A stretch of DNA of 64,000 nt from Leptotrichia sp. OH3620_COT-345. GTDB lineage: Bacteria; Fusobacteriota; Fusobacteriia; Fusobacteriales; Leptotrichiaceae. Every line of letters starts with the position of its first letter. Within the stretch, counting starts at the first letter, position 1. The translations under genes were made by a program, and so were the position numbers. This document shows positions 40,313 through 48,971 of the stretch, in pieces. The notes beneath the pieces are model-generated. The model had not been told where the DNA came from and did not search any database. It saw only the letters and a program-made list of their open reading frames with translations. Location: positions 222,380 through 286,379 of the forward strand of contig NZ_RQYW01000001.1 in NCBI RefSeq assembly GCF_003932895.1. The letters are read 5' to 3'.

Positions 40313-41701
40313 TTATATAATTCCAAAACTTGCCAATATTATTACGGTAATAACCGCTATAGACGGTATTATTACTGTACACATACCTATATCGGTATAT
40401 GATTCTTTGTGAGTAAGTCCTGTAACTCCAAGTAATGTGATGACCGCTCCGTTATGAGGAAGAGAATCAAGACCACCACAGGCTATAACAGCTATTCTAT
40501 GAAGAACTTGAGGATTTATTCCTCTTGCCAGAGCTTCTTTCAGATATACTTCTCCTAGAGCTCCTAAAGCAATACTCAGACCTCCTGAAGCAGAGCCTGT
40601 TATGCCTGCAAGAGATGAAACGGAAACTGCCTCTGCCACTAAAGGATTTGATGAAAGTCCAAGTAATGCTCCTTTTATAATCCCAAAAGCTGCAAGCCCT
40701 GCAATAACATTCCCATATCCTACTTCCGAAGCTGTATTCATTATAGCAAGAAATGATCCGTTAACCCCTTTAGTCAAAGTTTCCATCGGATTTTCCATTT
40801 TTCTATAATTTAATGCAAAAGCAAGAATTATGGAAACAATAAGAGATGTTATCAAACTCCATTTCCCAATAACTTTTTCAGGAGTAGTTTCATACACTTC
40901 CAAATAATTCAAATTCATACCGGGAAAAATAAATTTTGAAAAAATAAATCCCAATCCCAGAACTACTACAATGGGTAATATAGAAGCTCCGAAACTCGGA
41001 AGAGAATTTATATCGGATTTTATAATTCCCTCATTTTTATGATTTCCATACCCTTCCCCCTTTGCCATAGCTTTAACTGCTCTGAACTGTAACCAGAAAA
41101 TTCCGCTGAAAAACATAATTACCGTTGCTATAAGCCCTATAACAGGGGCAGCATAAACATCCGTCCCGAAATACTGCATCGGAATGGCATTCTGTATTTG
41201 TGGTGTTCCCGGCAGAGCTGTCATGGTAAAAGTAAAAGAACCAAGAGCAATAGCACCCGGTATAAATCTTTTAGGTATACTGAGTTCTCTAAATAATTCA
41301 GCTGCTATAGGATAAACTGCAAAAGCTACCACAAAAAGTGAAACTCCTCCATACGTAAGAATTGCACACGCTATAACAATTGCAGTTATGGCTCTTCTTT
41401 TACCCAGACTTTTGCATATTACATTTGCTATTGCCTTTGCGGCGCCGCTGTCATCCATGACTTTTCCAAAAATAGCCCCTAAAAGGAAAATAGGAAAATA
41501 GTTCATAACATATCCGCCTAAACTCTTCATAAAAATTTCAGTATAAGTAGCCAACAGATGTACTTGTCCTGTACCTATTCCTCCCATGAGTGCAGCAAAA
41601 CATGCCAACACAGGAGCAAGAATCAATACAGAAATTCCTTTATAGGCAAGATGCATTAACAATATTAAAGATAAAATTATTCCTATTACACCAATTACCA
41701 T
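40313..41701 (-). CDS. GntP family permease, probable 3-hydroxybutyrate transporter
   Basis: The 462-residue protein has about 12 hydrophobic segments and belongs to the GntP/gluconate:H+ symporter superfamily. YFPIFLLGAIFGKVMDDSGA and AITGSASGGLSIALGALG are family-typical, and GGLDSLPHNGAVITLLGVTG is the conserved C-terminal motif. Its place between the CoA transferase and the 3-hydroxybutyrate dehydrogenase suggests that it carries 3-hydroxybutyrate rather than gluconate; this is inference from context. AGGAGGTAATT precedes the ATG. Confidence 0.88.
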   Translation of the reverse strand: MVIGVIGIILSLILLMHLAYKGISVLILAPVLACFAALMGGIGTGQVHLLATYTEIFMKSLGGYVMNYFPIFLLGAIFGKVMDDSGAAKAIANVICKSLGKRRAITAIVIACAILTYGGVSLFVVAFAVYPIAAELFRELSIPKRFIPGAIALGSFTFTMTALPGTPQIQNAIPMQYFGTDVYAAPVIGLIATVIMFFSGIFWLQFRAVKAMAKGEGYGNHKNEGIIKSDINSLPSFGASILPIVVVLGLGFIFSKFIFPGMNLNYLEVYETTPEKVIGKWSLITSLIVSIILAFALNYRKMENPMETLTKGVNGSFLAIMNTASEVGYGNVIAGLAAFGIIKGALLGLSSNPLVAEAVSVSSLAGITGSASGGLSIALGALGEVYLKEALARGINPQVLHRIAVIACGGLDSLPHNGAVITLLGVTGLTHKESYTDIGMCTVIIPSIAVITVIILASFGII

Positions 41702-41839
41702 AATTACCTCCTAATATTTTCATAATCAAAAGAGAGCTGCCGCTTTCTATTTAATTATCCTTCTTTCATAATAGGTATGTAAATTAATCAGTATAATGTT
41801 AATGTAAATATCTTTCTGTAATTTTATAATATCTTATTA

Positions 41840-42475
41840 TTAAGGAATCAGTTTCCCTTCTGTTGCTTCCTGTACTTCTTCAAATGTAAATACATTATTA
41901 AGCTCTACTACTTTAAATCCGTCTTTTACAGGCTTGAACACTCCCATTTCGGTAATAATAAGATCTACCTGTTCTTTAGCTGTCAACGGTAATGTACATT
42001 TTTTCAACAATTTATGTTTTCCTTTATTTGTATGCTGCATAGCTACCACAACTTGACGTGCTCCTACTACGAGATCCATTGCTCCTCCCATTCCTGGAAC
42101 CATTTTTCCCGGTATAAGGTAACTGGCAATATTTCCTTCCTGATCTACTTCAAGAGCTCCCAACACTGTCAAGTCGACATGTCCTCCACGGATTATTCCA
42201 AAAGATGTGGCACTGTCAAAAAATGCTCCTCCGGATATAATTGACACAGGCTTTCCTCCTGCATTTACTATAAGATTTCCTTCCGCTTCAGCTGATGAAC
42301 CGAGACCTATAAATCCGTTTTCTGACTGAAACGTAATATTCATTCCTTCAGGAACATGATTTGCCACTAAAGTCGGTAACCCTATTCCTAAATTTACCAG
42401 TGCACCGTCTGTTAATTCTTTTGATACACGTTTTGCTATATACGTCTGAATTTCTTCTTTACTTAATTCAATCAT
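41840..42475 (-). CDS. atoA: Acetoacetate/butyrate CoA-transferase subunit beta (AtoA type)
   Basis: The 211-residue protein has the beta-subunit signature SENGFIGLG (about 50-58), whose Glu forms the covalent CoA thioester, and GGAMDLVVGARQVVVAMQHT. With the alpha subunit it moves CoA between acyl-CoA and acetoacetate or butyrate. Its ATG overlaps the alpha stop by one base (TAATG), giving matched synthesis of the two subunits. Confidence 0.94.
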   Translation of the reverse strand: MIELSKEEIQTYIAKRVSKELTDGALVNLGIGLPTLVANHVPEGMNITFQSENGFIGLGSSAEAEGNLIVNAGGKPVSIISGGAFFDSATSFGIIRGGHVDLTVLGALEVDQEGNIASYLIPGKMVPGMGGAMDLVVGARQVVVAMQHTNKGKHKLLKKCTLPLTAKEQVDLIITEMGVFKPVKDGFKVVELNNVFTFEEVQEATEGKLIP

Positions 42476-43131
42476 TATCTATTTCCTCCTTTAACAATAT
42501 AATTTACAAAATTATGCGGAGTATTGACATCATTAGGATCCAATTCTCCCACAGGAACTATGTTTCTTGCTTCTACAATTGTCACTTTAGCGTTCATTGC
42601 CATAAGATTATTAAAATTATTCTCTGAACCTTTATAACGTAAATTTCCGTTTTCATCTACCGTATCTGCAAAAATCAAAGCTATATCTGCATAAAGAGGT
42701 AATTCCAACAAATACTCCTGACCGTTTATCACTTTTTTCTCTTTTCCTTTTTCAACTAATGTCCCTATTCCTGTAGGAGTGTAAAATCCTCCCAATCCGA
42801 AAGCACCGGTTCTTATTCTTTCAGCCAGTGTTCCTTGAGGTACTAAATCTATTTCAGTTTCTTTCTCATTCATTTGACGCCCGGCTTCAGGATTTAAACC
42901 TATATGTGAAGCTATTATTTTTTTAAACTGTTTTTTTGCAACCATTTTCCCTACTCCTCTGTCCGGAAATCCTGCATCATTACAGATTAAAGTCAAATTT
43001 TTCAATCCTGCTTCCGCTAAAACATCTATTATCCCTTCAGGTGAGCCATTTGCCATAAATCCTCCGACCATTACAGTCGAACCATCCGGAATCAATGAGG
43101 CTACTTGTTCCATTTTAATAATTTTTTTCAT
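42475..43131 (-). CDS. atoD: Acetoacetate/butyrate CoA-transferase subunit alpha (AtoD type)
   Basis: The 218-residue protein contains VMVGGFMANGSPEGIID (glycine-rich CoA-binding loop, about 20-37), NDAGFPDRGVGKM and GAFGLGGFYTPTGIGT, all characteristic of CoA-transferase family I alpha subunits. It partners AtoA, encoded with a one-base overlap. AGGAGGAAAA precedes the ATG. A 150-base gap separates it from the thiolase gene upstream. Confidence 0.94.
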   Translation of the reverse strand: MKKIIKMEQVASLIPDGSTVMVGGFMANGSPEGIIDVLAEAGLKNLTLICNDAGFPDRGVGKMVAKKQFKKIIASHIGLNPEAGRQMNEKETEIDLVPQGTLAERIRTGAFGLGGFYTPTGIGTLVEKGKEKKVINGQEYLLELPLYADIALIFADTVDENGNLRYKGSENNFNNLMAMNAKVTIVEARNIVPVGELDPNDVNTPHNFVNYIVKGGNR

Positions 43132-43281
43132 TTTTCCTCCTAGAATTTTATAGTTTTAATTTTTTAATTATATAGCATTTTATAAATTTCGTTTAAGATT
43201 AGATTGACTATTTAATAAATTAATATTGCATTATGTTCCATTAAATTCTTATTTTCAATTCTGTTTTTATTTTAACTTTGC

Positions 43282-44463
43282 CTACATTTTAACAATAACA
43301 CTTGCTCCCTGACCGCTTCCTATACATAATGTAGCCAACCCATATTTTGATTTACGCTTTTTCATTTCATGTATTAACGTAACAAGTATACGTGCTCCTG
43401 AAGCTCCGATAGGATGCCCTAAAGCTATAGCTCCTCCATTTACATTTGTCTTTTCGGGGTCAAATTTTAACTCTTGAGCCACACTTAAAGCCTGTGCTGC
43501 AAAAGCTTCATTTGCTTCTATAAGATCCATATCATTAATGGTCAAATTTGCCTTTTCCAAAGCTTTTTTAGATGCAGGTATCGGACCTGTTCCCATTATT
43601 GAAGGGTCTACCCCTCCATTTGCATAGCTTACTATTGTAGCTAAAATAGGAATTCCCAATTTTTCAGCTTTTTCTTTTGTCATTAACAATACTCCCGCTG
43701 CTCCATCATTAATTCCTGACGAATTCCCTGCTGTAACGCTTCCATCCTTTTTAAATGCCGGTTTCAATTTTGACAAACTTTCTGCTGTTGTATTATCACG
43801 CGGATATTCATCAGTATCAAATATTACAGCTTCTCCTTTTCTCTGGGGAATTTCAATTGGAATAATTTCGTCCTTGAATTTACCTTCTTTTATTGCTTTC
43901 ATAGCTTTCTGCTGACTATAAGCTGCGAACTTATCCTGTTCTTCACGACTTATTTTATATTTATCTCCAATGTTTTCCGCCGTGATCCCCATATGATAGT
44001 TTTCAAAAGGATCTGTAAGTCCATCACTCAACATTGTATCCAGTACTTCTGTATGTCCCATTCTAGAACCCCAACGGTGTTTAGATATGACATAAGCGGC
44101 TTGACTCATATTCTCGGTTCCTCCGGCTAAAATTACTTCGGCTTCTCCCGCTCTTATTTTATTTACTCCGAGCTGAACCGCTTCCAGTCCTGAACCGCAT
44201 ACCATATTTACCGTCATTGCAGTTGTTGTATAAGGAAGACCGGCATTTAATGAAATCTGTCTTGCTATATTTTGACCGAGTCCCGCTCCCAATACATTTC
44301 CGAATATAACTTCTTCTATTATTTCAGGCTTAACAGCAGTTTCTTTCAAAATCCCATTAACAACATATTCACCTAACTTTACAGCTGAAATATCTTTCAA
44401 TGTCCCTCCGTAAGTTCCAATAGGAGTTCTTAACGCTGAAACCACAACTACTTCTTTACACAT
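43282..44463 (-). CDS. atoB: Acetyl-CoA acetyltransferase (thiolase)
   Basis: The 393-residue protein has the thiolase active sites: [14 protein letters not shown] (acylated Cys near residue 89), [26 protein letters not shown] (His) and [13 protein letters not shown] (second Cys near 383). It condenses two acetyl-CoA to acetoacetyl-CoA or does the reverse. Biosynthetic and degradative types are not separable by eye; next to the CoA transferase it probably handles acetoacetyl-CoA in both directions. It is the first gene of the cluster; AAAGGTGATT precedes the ATG. Confidence 0.95.
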   Translation of the reverse strand: MCKEVVVVSALRTPIGTYGGTLKDISAVKLGEYVVNGILKETAVKPEIIEEVIFGNVLGAGLGQNIARQISLNAGLPYTTTAMTVNMVCGSGLEAVQLGVNKIRAGEAEVILAGGTENMSQAAYVISKHRWGSRMGHTEVLDTMLSDGLTDPFENYHMGITAENIGDKYKISREEQDKFAAYSQQKAMKAIKEGKFKDEIIPIEIPQRKGEAVIFDTDEYPRDNTTAESLSKLKPAFKKDGSVTAGNSSGINDGAAGVLLMTKEKAEKLGIPILATIVSYANGGVDPSIMGTGPIPASKKALEKANLTINDMDLIEANEAFAAQALSVAQELKFDPEKTNVNGGAIALGHPIGASGARILVTLIHEMKKRKSKYGLATLCIGSGQGASVIVKM

Positions 44464-44692
44464 TTAAAATCACCTTTTCCTTTCAAAAAAATATTATTTA
44501 TATTTTAAAATTTATAAAAAACTCTTTTTTAAGAATTTAACTCTCATTTTATGTGTATAATTTATTAAAAAAATTTTTTATTTTTTATTATCAAGTTAAA
44601 AAATTATCTTTTAACACTTACCAAATATAGAATAATATTATCTAATTTTTTATTTGAAAAAAAATTAAACAAAATGAATTTACTCTCAATTA

Positions 44693-44720
44693 TTTATAAC
44701 ACATTTTTTTTAAAAGTCAA
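44693..44720 (-). promoter_or_regulatory. Promoter candidate for the thiolase-led cluster
   Basis: On the minus strand TTGACT (44715-44720) and TATAAA (44693-44698) are 16 bases apart within the 357-base intergenic region. The thiolase start is about 230 bases downstream, so the transcript would have a long AT-rich leader. The divergent TetR-type gene lies on the other side. Confidence 0.55.
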
Positions 44721-44778
44721 ATTTTTTTTAAAAATTTATACAAAATTATCTAAAAATATTTATTTATAGCCTAATTTA

Positions 44779-44787
44779 TGGTACAAT
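44779..44787 (+). promoter_or_regulatory. Extended -10 promoter of the tandem TetR gene
   Basis: TGGTACAAT (TACAAT at 44782-44787) lies 33 bases before the ATG. The divergent arrangement with the thiolase promoter would let one regulator control both directions, but I could not find a clear shared palindrome in the AT-rich interval. Confidence 0.5.
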
Positions 44788-44820
44788 TATTTTAAATAGA
44801 AATTTAGAAAGGCTATTGTT

Positions 44821-45939
44821 ATGCTAAACACAAGAGAAAAAATTATCAATTCGTCTATAGAGCTTTTTTCATCTAAACCCTTTGAAAATGTCTCCATATT
44901 TGAAATATGTAAAAATGCCAATGTTTCTAATGGAATTATATATAAATATTTTAGAAATAAAGAAGAAATCTACAAATTTCTTTTGTCAGAAATAATATTG
45001 AGAATAAATTCACATCTTAGCAAAATAGAAGGAGAAAATATTGAAGAAAGATTAAAAGACTTTGTCAGAAAAAACCTTGAACTTACTAAAAAAGAATTCA
45101 AGCTTATAAAAATATATCGTCATGGTCAATACAAATTTCTTGAATATGAAAAAATGATACAGAAGGTCTATAATAAATCACTTGAAAGTGTTTATAGAAG
45201 AAAACTTAAAGCGATTGAAAAATTTTATATTTTATCAATAATAAGACATATCAATATATATTACACGACAAAAGATATTGACCCTGATTTGGATTTTTTA
45301 ATTAAGTCATTAATGTACGGTTTTTTATATAAATCCAAAAAAGTAAATCTGGAACTTGATAAAAGGATATTTTATCTCCGTGTTCCCGTTAATTCCTCAA
45401 ATATAAAATATAAAATATTAAGTGCAGGTACTGAAATATTAACAAGCCGGGAATATAGTTCTGTAAAAATTACCGATATTACAAAAAAAGCCGGAATTTC
45501 AGCCGGAGCATTCTATATTTATTTTAAAAATAAAGAAAGCTTTTTAGATTCGGTTATTTTAAATATACGGAAGCAGGTAATGTTTTTCCTGAAGGATAAT
45601 TTTAATCCTAATTATACTGCTTTGGATAATCATATCCTATTTTTATATCTGCTTTTTGAATATTATAAAGATTCGTATTTTAAATATAAACTGATAAGAG
45701 AAATGGAACTTATTAATAACAAAATATATGAAATGTTCATAGATAAAGATATTGAATTTTATCTTGAAACTCTGGATGATATAAAACATAATTTAAAAGA
45801 TAAAGAATTGATAGCAGTTATGCTTCTCGGTATATCTCATTACATGGGAATAGAGTTTTTTTATACGAAACAGTTTAAAAACAGAAACACTTTTTTGGAC
45901 GAAATAAGATTTTTTATACAGAATGGTGTTGAAAAGTAA
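44821..45939 (+). CDS. Regulator with two TetR-type DNA-binding domains in one chain
   Basis: The 372-residue protein contains two complete TetR_N modules. The first (about 1-55) reads REKIINSSIELFSSKPFENV ... ICKNANVSNGIIYKYFRNKEE. The second (about 195-250) reads KILSAGTEILTSREYSSV ... ITKKAGISAGAFYIYFKNKES. Each is followed by a helical region of 120-140 residues, so this looks like a fused tandem dimer with both halves diverged. TetR proteins normally have one such domain. It is divergent from the thiolase/CoA-transferase cluster and probably regulates it, perhaps in response to an acyl-CoA; that is inference. AGAAAGG precedes the ATG. Confidence 0.88.
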   Translation: MLNTREKIINSSIELFSSKPFENVSIFEICKNANVSNGIIYKYFRNKEEIYKFLLSEIILRINSHLSKIEGENIEERLKDFVRKNLELTKKEFKLIKIYRHGQYKFLEYEKMIQKVYNKSLESVYRRKLKAIEKFYILSIIRHINIYYTTKDIDPDLDFLIKSLMYGFLYKSKKVNLELDKRIFYLRVPVNSSNIKYKILSAGTEILTSREYSSVKITDITKKAGISAGAFYIYFKNKESFLDSVILNIRKQVMFFLKDNFNPNYTALDNHILFLYLLFEYYKDSYFKYKLIREMELINNKIYEMFIDKDIEFYLETLDDIKHNLKDKELIAVMLLGISHYMGIEFFYTKQFKNRNTFLDEIRFFIQNGVEK

Positions 45940-46020
45940 AAATTATTTTATTTTTATATTTTATTGACTTATTTTGAAATTTAATATAAAATTGTTAAAA
46001 ATTGAAATAAGGAGATTTTT

Positions 46021-46413
46021 ATGCTAGAAGTAGGAATGAAATTTGAAATGATTAAAACTGTCACTGAAAACGACACTGCAAATAAAATTGCTTCAGGAGC
46101 GATTAATGTTTTTGCCACTCCCGTTATGATTGCATGGATGGAAGAAGCTTCTTCAAACCTGGCACAAAAAGAATTGGAATCAGGACTTTCAACTGTAGGA
46201 ACTGAAGTGAATATTAAACATCTGAAGGCCACTTTAGTCGGAACCGAAATGAAAATAACCGCTGAATTAAAAGAAATTGACAGAAAGAAATTAATTTTTG
46301 AGGTTAAAGTTTATGAAAAAAAAGAAAATATTTTAGTGGGAGAAGGAAGTCACACAAGATTTATCATTGATTCCGAAAAATTTTATGAAAAAATTAAAAA
46401 CTATCAGAAATAA
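46021..46413 (+). CDS. Hot-dog thioesterase (FlK-like family)
   Basis: The 130-residue protein has the hot-dog pattern of the FlK-type thioesterase family: VFATPVMIAWMEEASSNLAQ (long central helix with Glu), then GTEVNIKHLKATLVGTEMKI and a C-terminal strand with GEGSHTRFII holding a conserved His. Family members hydrolyse acyl-CoA thioesters in the cytosol. It sits 81 bases after the tandem TetR gene and near the C4 acyl-CoA cluster, so it may act on a related CoA ester. AAGGAGA precedes the ATG. Confidence 0.85.
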   Translation: MLEVGMKFEMIKTVTENDTANKIASGAINVFATPVMIAWMEEASSNLAQKELESGLSTVGTEVNIKHLKATLVGTEMKITAELKEIDRKKLIFEVKVYEKKENILVGEGSHTRFIIDSEKFYEKIKNYQK

Positions 46414-46414
46414 A

Positions 46415-46447
46415 AAAATATGAGGGTAATTTTTACCCTCATATTTT
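46415..46447 (+). terminator. Intrinsic terminator after the thioesterase gene
   Basis: A 15-bp perfect stem (46415-46429 and 46433-46447, GC core GAGGGTAA/TTACCCTC) with a 3-base loop and T-rich tail lies two bases after the stop. Confidence 0.92.
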
Positions 46448-46479
46448 AATTATTTATCAAAATACGGATTTATTTTTTA

Positions 46480-46645
46480 CGAGTGCTTATCACTCTCCTG
46501 TAATTTTGCTGTCAATTACAACTCTTTAAACTTCAAAATGTCTATTATATTTAAAATAATAAACTCATTTCACTCAAACAGTTTTTTAAACTTTTTTTCA
46601 TATTTTTTATTGAAATAATTGAATATGAAAAGTTTTTTTATATTT
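46480..46645 (+). repeat. Decayed copy of the dispersed ~175-bp repeat
   Basis: CACTCTCCTG near the start and AAACTCATTTCACTCAAACAG ... TTTTCATATTTTTTATTGAA further on align in order and orientation with the copies at 60804 and 61657 (CACTCTCCTG ... CAAACTCTCTTCGCTCAGACAG ... CATATTTCTTCGGAA). It is weathered and very AT-rich. It occupies the gap between the thioesterase terminator and ftsL. Confidence 0.5.
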
Positions 46646-46731
46646 CAATTTTTTCCAATATTAAAAAATTTTCTAAAAACGTAAAAAGTCAAATGATTTT
46701 TAACTCAATTTTTTAAAAATTGAAATTTACA

Positions 46732-47151
46732 CTAATTATTTATTTTCACATATTTTATATCATCATTTGGAATAAAACCAAGCTGTTTTGATTTTTCTTC
46801 CACTTTTTTTAGATCAAAATTTGATATATAGGTATTTTCGAGTGTTTCCACTTCTTTCTTAAGCTCATTCAACTTATTTTCTATATTTGTCTTTTCAATC
46901 CCTAAATTTGAAACATTATATGTCATCCACATTTTTATCATCATTGTCGATACAAGGAGAAATATGTAAAACATTGTCAAACTTACTACTGCTATATTAA
47001 CACCTCTGACTTTTATTGCTGTTTTTCTTTTTATTTTTTTTTGAACTCTTCGTGGAACGGTAATTATTACTTCATTTTGAAAGTTGTCATATTTTTTTAT
47101 TGTATGTGAAATACTTGGAAATTCTATCATCTGTAGTTTTTTTTTGTTCAT
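46732..47151 (-). CDS. ftsL: FtsL-like cell division protein
   Basis: The 139-residue protein has a basic cytosolic part, one membrane segment (about 52-73, VVSLTMFYIFLLVSTMMIKM) and a short coiled coil (about 80-110, rich in Lys/Glu/Asn/Leu). Primary sequence is poorly conserved in FtsL; topology, size and its place right after rsmH in the mraZ-rsmH-ftsL order support the call. FtsL would bridge FtsQ/FtsB and activate the septal synthase. No ftsI follows; the dcw run stops here. Confidence 0.75.
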   Translation of the reverse strand: MNKKKLQMIEFPSISHTIKKYDNFQNEVIITVPRRVQKKIKRKTAIKVRGVNIAVVSLTMFYIFLLVSTMMIKMWMTYNVSNLGIEKTNIENKLNELKKEVETLENTYISNFDLKKVEEKSKQLGFIPNDDIKYVKINN

Positions 47152-47153
47152 GT

Positions 47154-48077
47154 TTAACTCCTTTCAAATATTCTAAGTTTTGCCGAATGAGCTCTATTAT
47201 TGAACTGTAATTCTTCTTTTCCGGCAATAATAGCTTTTTTTGTAATGACCTTTCCTAAACTCTTTTTCTTACATATGCAGATTGGTATTTCAGGGGGACA
47301 TATGCAAGGATTTTCATATTTCCTGAATTTTTCTTTTACTATCCTGTCTTCAAGAGAATGAAAAGTTATGACAAGAAGCTTCCCACCTTTATTTAGAAGA
47401 TTTACCGCTTTATCAAGTGTTTCTTCCAACACTTCAAGCTCTCTATTTACATATATTCTTATTGCTTGAAATGCTCTTTTAGATGGATGCTTTTTCATAC
47501 TTTTTCCAATAGATTTTATTATTATATTTGATAATTCCAATGTCGTTTCTATTTTTTTATTTTTCCTGTATTCCACTATATTTTTTGCTATTTTTCTTGA
47601 TTTTGGTTCTTCACCGTATTTATATATAATATCAGTTATTTCTTTTTCACTGAAAGTATTTACTATGTCATAGGCACTTATAGATAATTCTTTATTCATT
47701 CTCATATCAAGCTTGGCTTCATATTTATAAGAAAAACCTCTTTCCTTATTGTCCAGCTGATTTGAAGATACTCCTATATCCATAAGTATTCTGTCTACTT
47801 TACTATATCCTGCAAAATAAACTACTGAATCAATATTTTTAAAATTATCCTGAAAAATTTTCAATTTATCTCCGTATTTTTCCAGCTTTCTTTTTGTAAA
47901 ATCAATCGCTTCAATATCCTGGTCTATTCCTATTACTTTAGAATCGTCAGAGGACTTTTCCAAAATTCCTTCGCTGTGTCCTCCACCACCCAAAGTGCAG
48001 TCCACATAAATTGCCTTTTTATCAGATATTATATTTTCAATAACTTCATTAAATAATACCGGCTTGTGATACTCCAC
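47154..48077 (-). CDS. rsmH: 16S rRNA (cytosine(1402)-N(4))-methyltransferase
   Basis: The 307-residue protein has HKPVLFNEVIENI at the N-terminus, DCTLGGGGHSEGIL (SAM site, about 26-39), MDIGVSSNQLDNKERGFSY and a C-terminal VITFHSLEDRIVKEKFR; all are RsmH/MraW signatures. It methylates N4 of C1402 in 16S rRNA. The start is GTG at 48077, six bases after AAAGGAG. It lies 49 bp downstream of mraZ and 2 bp from ftsL. Confidence 0.97.
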   Translation of the reverse strand: MEYHKPVLFNEVIENIISDKKAIYVDCTLGGGGHSEGILEKSSDDSKVIGIDQDIEAIDFTKRKLEKYGDKLKIFQDNFKNIDSVVYFAGYSKVDRILMDIGVSSNQLDNKERGFSYKYEAKLDMRMNKELSISAYDIVNTFSEKEITDIIYKYGEEPKSRKIAKNIVEYRKNKKIETTLELSNIIIKSIGKSMKKHPSKRAFQAIRIYVNRELEVLEETLDKAVNLLNKGGKLLVITFHSLEDRIVKEKFRKYENPCICPPEIPICICKKKSLGKVITKKAIIAGKEELQFNNRAHSAKLRIFERS

Positions 48078-48126
48078 TTTGAACTCCTTTCCTGTTATAA
48101 CTTCCTCAAGCTAACCTTTTTTAAAT

Positions 48127-48552
48127 TTAGAAATCCATTCCGTCAACTATATCTTCAATAATTCCGCTTTTCTGCTCCATATAACTGTTCCATCTTTCTT
48201 CTGACCATATTTCTATATGATCGTCACTTCCCATTACTGTAGCATTTTTTTCAATTTCTGCATGACCTATTAAAGATGACGGCAAATTCAATCTCCCCTG
48301 ACTATCTAAAGTTAATTTTGTGGCTGCTGATAATATAAAACGCTGATAGGCTCTATGGTTACTATTAGTAGTTTTCAGCTGCTTAAGTCTCTGAACACGG
48401 TTTTCCCATTCTTCCATGGGAAATAAATCTATACAATTGTCCAATCCTCTGGTAATAACAAATTCACTTTCTCCAAGCTGTTCCCTAAATTTTACGGGTA
48501 GCATCAGCCTACCTTTGTTATCTACCTTACAGGAAAACTCTCCCATAAACAT
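48127..48552 (-). CDS. mraZ: Transcriptional regulator MraZ
   Basis: The protein has two SpoVT-AbrB-like half domains, each with the MraZ signature (DNKGRLMLPVKFREQ and DSQGRLNLPSSL). The open frame begins at a GTG at 48561, but AAAAGGTGG six bases before the ATG at 48552 fixes the start as MFMGEFSCKV, giving 141 residues. MraZ binds repeated GTGG-type boxes in its own leader and controls the division cluster; exactly such boxes lie upstream here. Confidence 0.96.
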   Translation of the reverse strand: MFMGEFSCKVDNKGRLMLPVKFREQLGESEFVITRGLDNCIDLFPMEEWENRVQRLKQLKTTNSNHRAYQRFILSAATKLTLDSQGRLNLPSSLIGHAEIEKNATVMGSDDHIEIWSEERWNSYMEQKSGIIEDIVDGMDF

Positions 48553-48577
48553 AGCAGCCACCTTTTCCTTAAATAAC

Positions 48578-48675
48578 TTCCTAATTTTTTAATTTAAAAT
48601 AACAATTTTTTCTAATTAACTTCTTCCTAATTTTACCTAATTTCATAACCTTTTTTCTTAACTTTTCCTAATTTT
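48578..48675 (-). repeat. Repeated AAAATTAGGAA motif in the mraZ leader
   Basis: AAAATTAGGAA occurs at 48578-48588, 48624-48634 and 48665-48675, with variants such as GAAATTAGG next to the second copy. All are in the expected 5' leader of mraZ. They could be regulatory sites or ribosome-site-like decoys. This and the MraZ boxes fill much of the 420-base gap before mraZ. Confidence 0.5.
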
Positions 48676-48747
48676 ATATGTTGCTTCTTTAAGTTTTATA
48701 GTATCAGTATTATCTTTTCTAAATATTTTATAAGTGTTTTAAATAAT

Positions 48748-48781
48748 CCACTTTTTACCACTTTTTACCACTTTTTACCAC
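48748..48781 (-). promoter_or_regulatory. MraZ operator: four GTGG boxes at 10-bp spacing
   Basis: On the minus strand GTGGTAAAAA is repeated three times in phase, followed by a fourth GTGG (boxes at 48778-48781, 48768-48771, 48758-48761, 48748-48751). MraZ is known to bind arrays of TGGG/GTGG-type boxes one helical turn apart in its own promoter region. The array begins about where transcription should start. Confidence 0.85.
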
Positions 48782-48787
48782 ACATAT

Positions 48788-48816
48788 AATATAACCTTAT
48801 TTTTTTATATTTTCAA
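48788..48816 (-). promoter_or_regulatory. Promoter of the mraZ-rsmH-ftsL genes
   Basis: TTGAAA (48811-48816) and TATATT (48788-48793) are 17 bases apart on the minus strand and end just before the MraZ boxes, so bound MraZ would block the start site. Confidence 0.65.
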
Positions 48817-48889
48817 TTATTTTTTCCTTTGACAATTTTATACTACACATGTTATTTATTTTTTCTGTATGATATGGAAAAGCAAATAA

Positions 48890-48917
48890 AAAAAAACACA
48901 ATATCTTGTGTTTTTTT
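48890..48917. terminator. Intrinsic terminator after the DJ-1 gene
   Basis: A 12-bp perfect stem AAAAAAACACAA/TTGTGTTTTTTT (arms 48890-48901 and 48906-48917, 4-base loop) lies 55 bases past the DJ-1 stop on the minus strand, just before the mraZ promoter. Confidence 0.75.
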
Positions 48918-48971
48918 GAATTATATATTTTTTTAATTTTTAATGTTATTTTTTATTTATTTTTTATATAA

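Noticed and set aside
44464..44820. TetR operator palindrome between the thiolase and tandem-TetR genes
   Set aside because: The interval is so AT-rich that many weak palindromes occur; none stands out enough to name.
48748..48781. Short tandem repeats that might be taken for a CRISPR array
   Set aside because: The 10-bp period with GTGG boxes at the mraZ promoter is an MraZ operator; there are no spacers.
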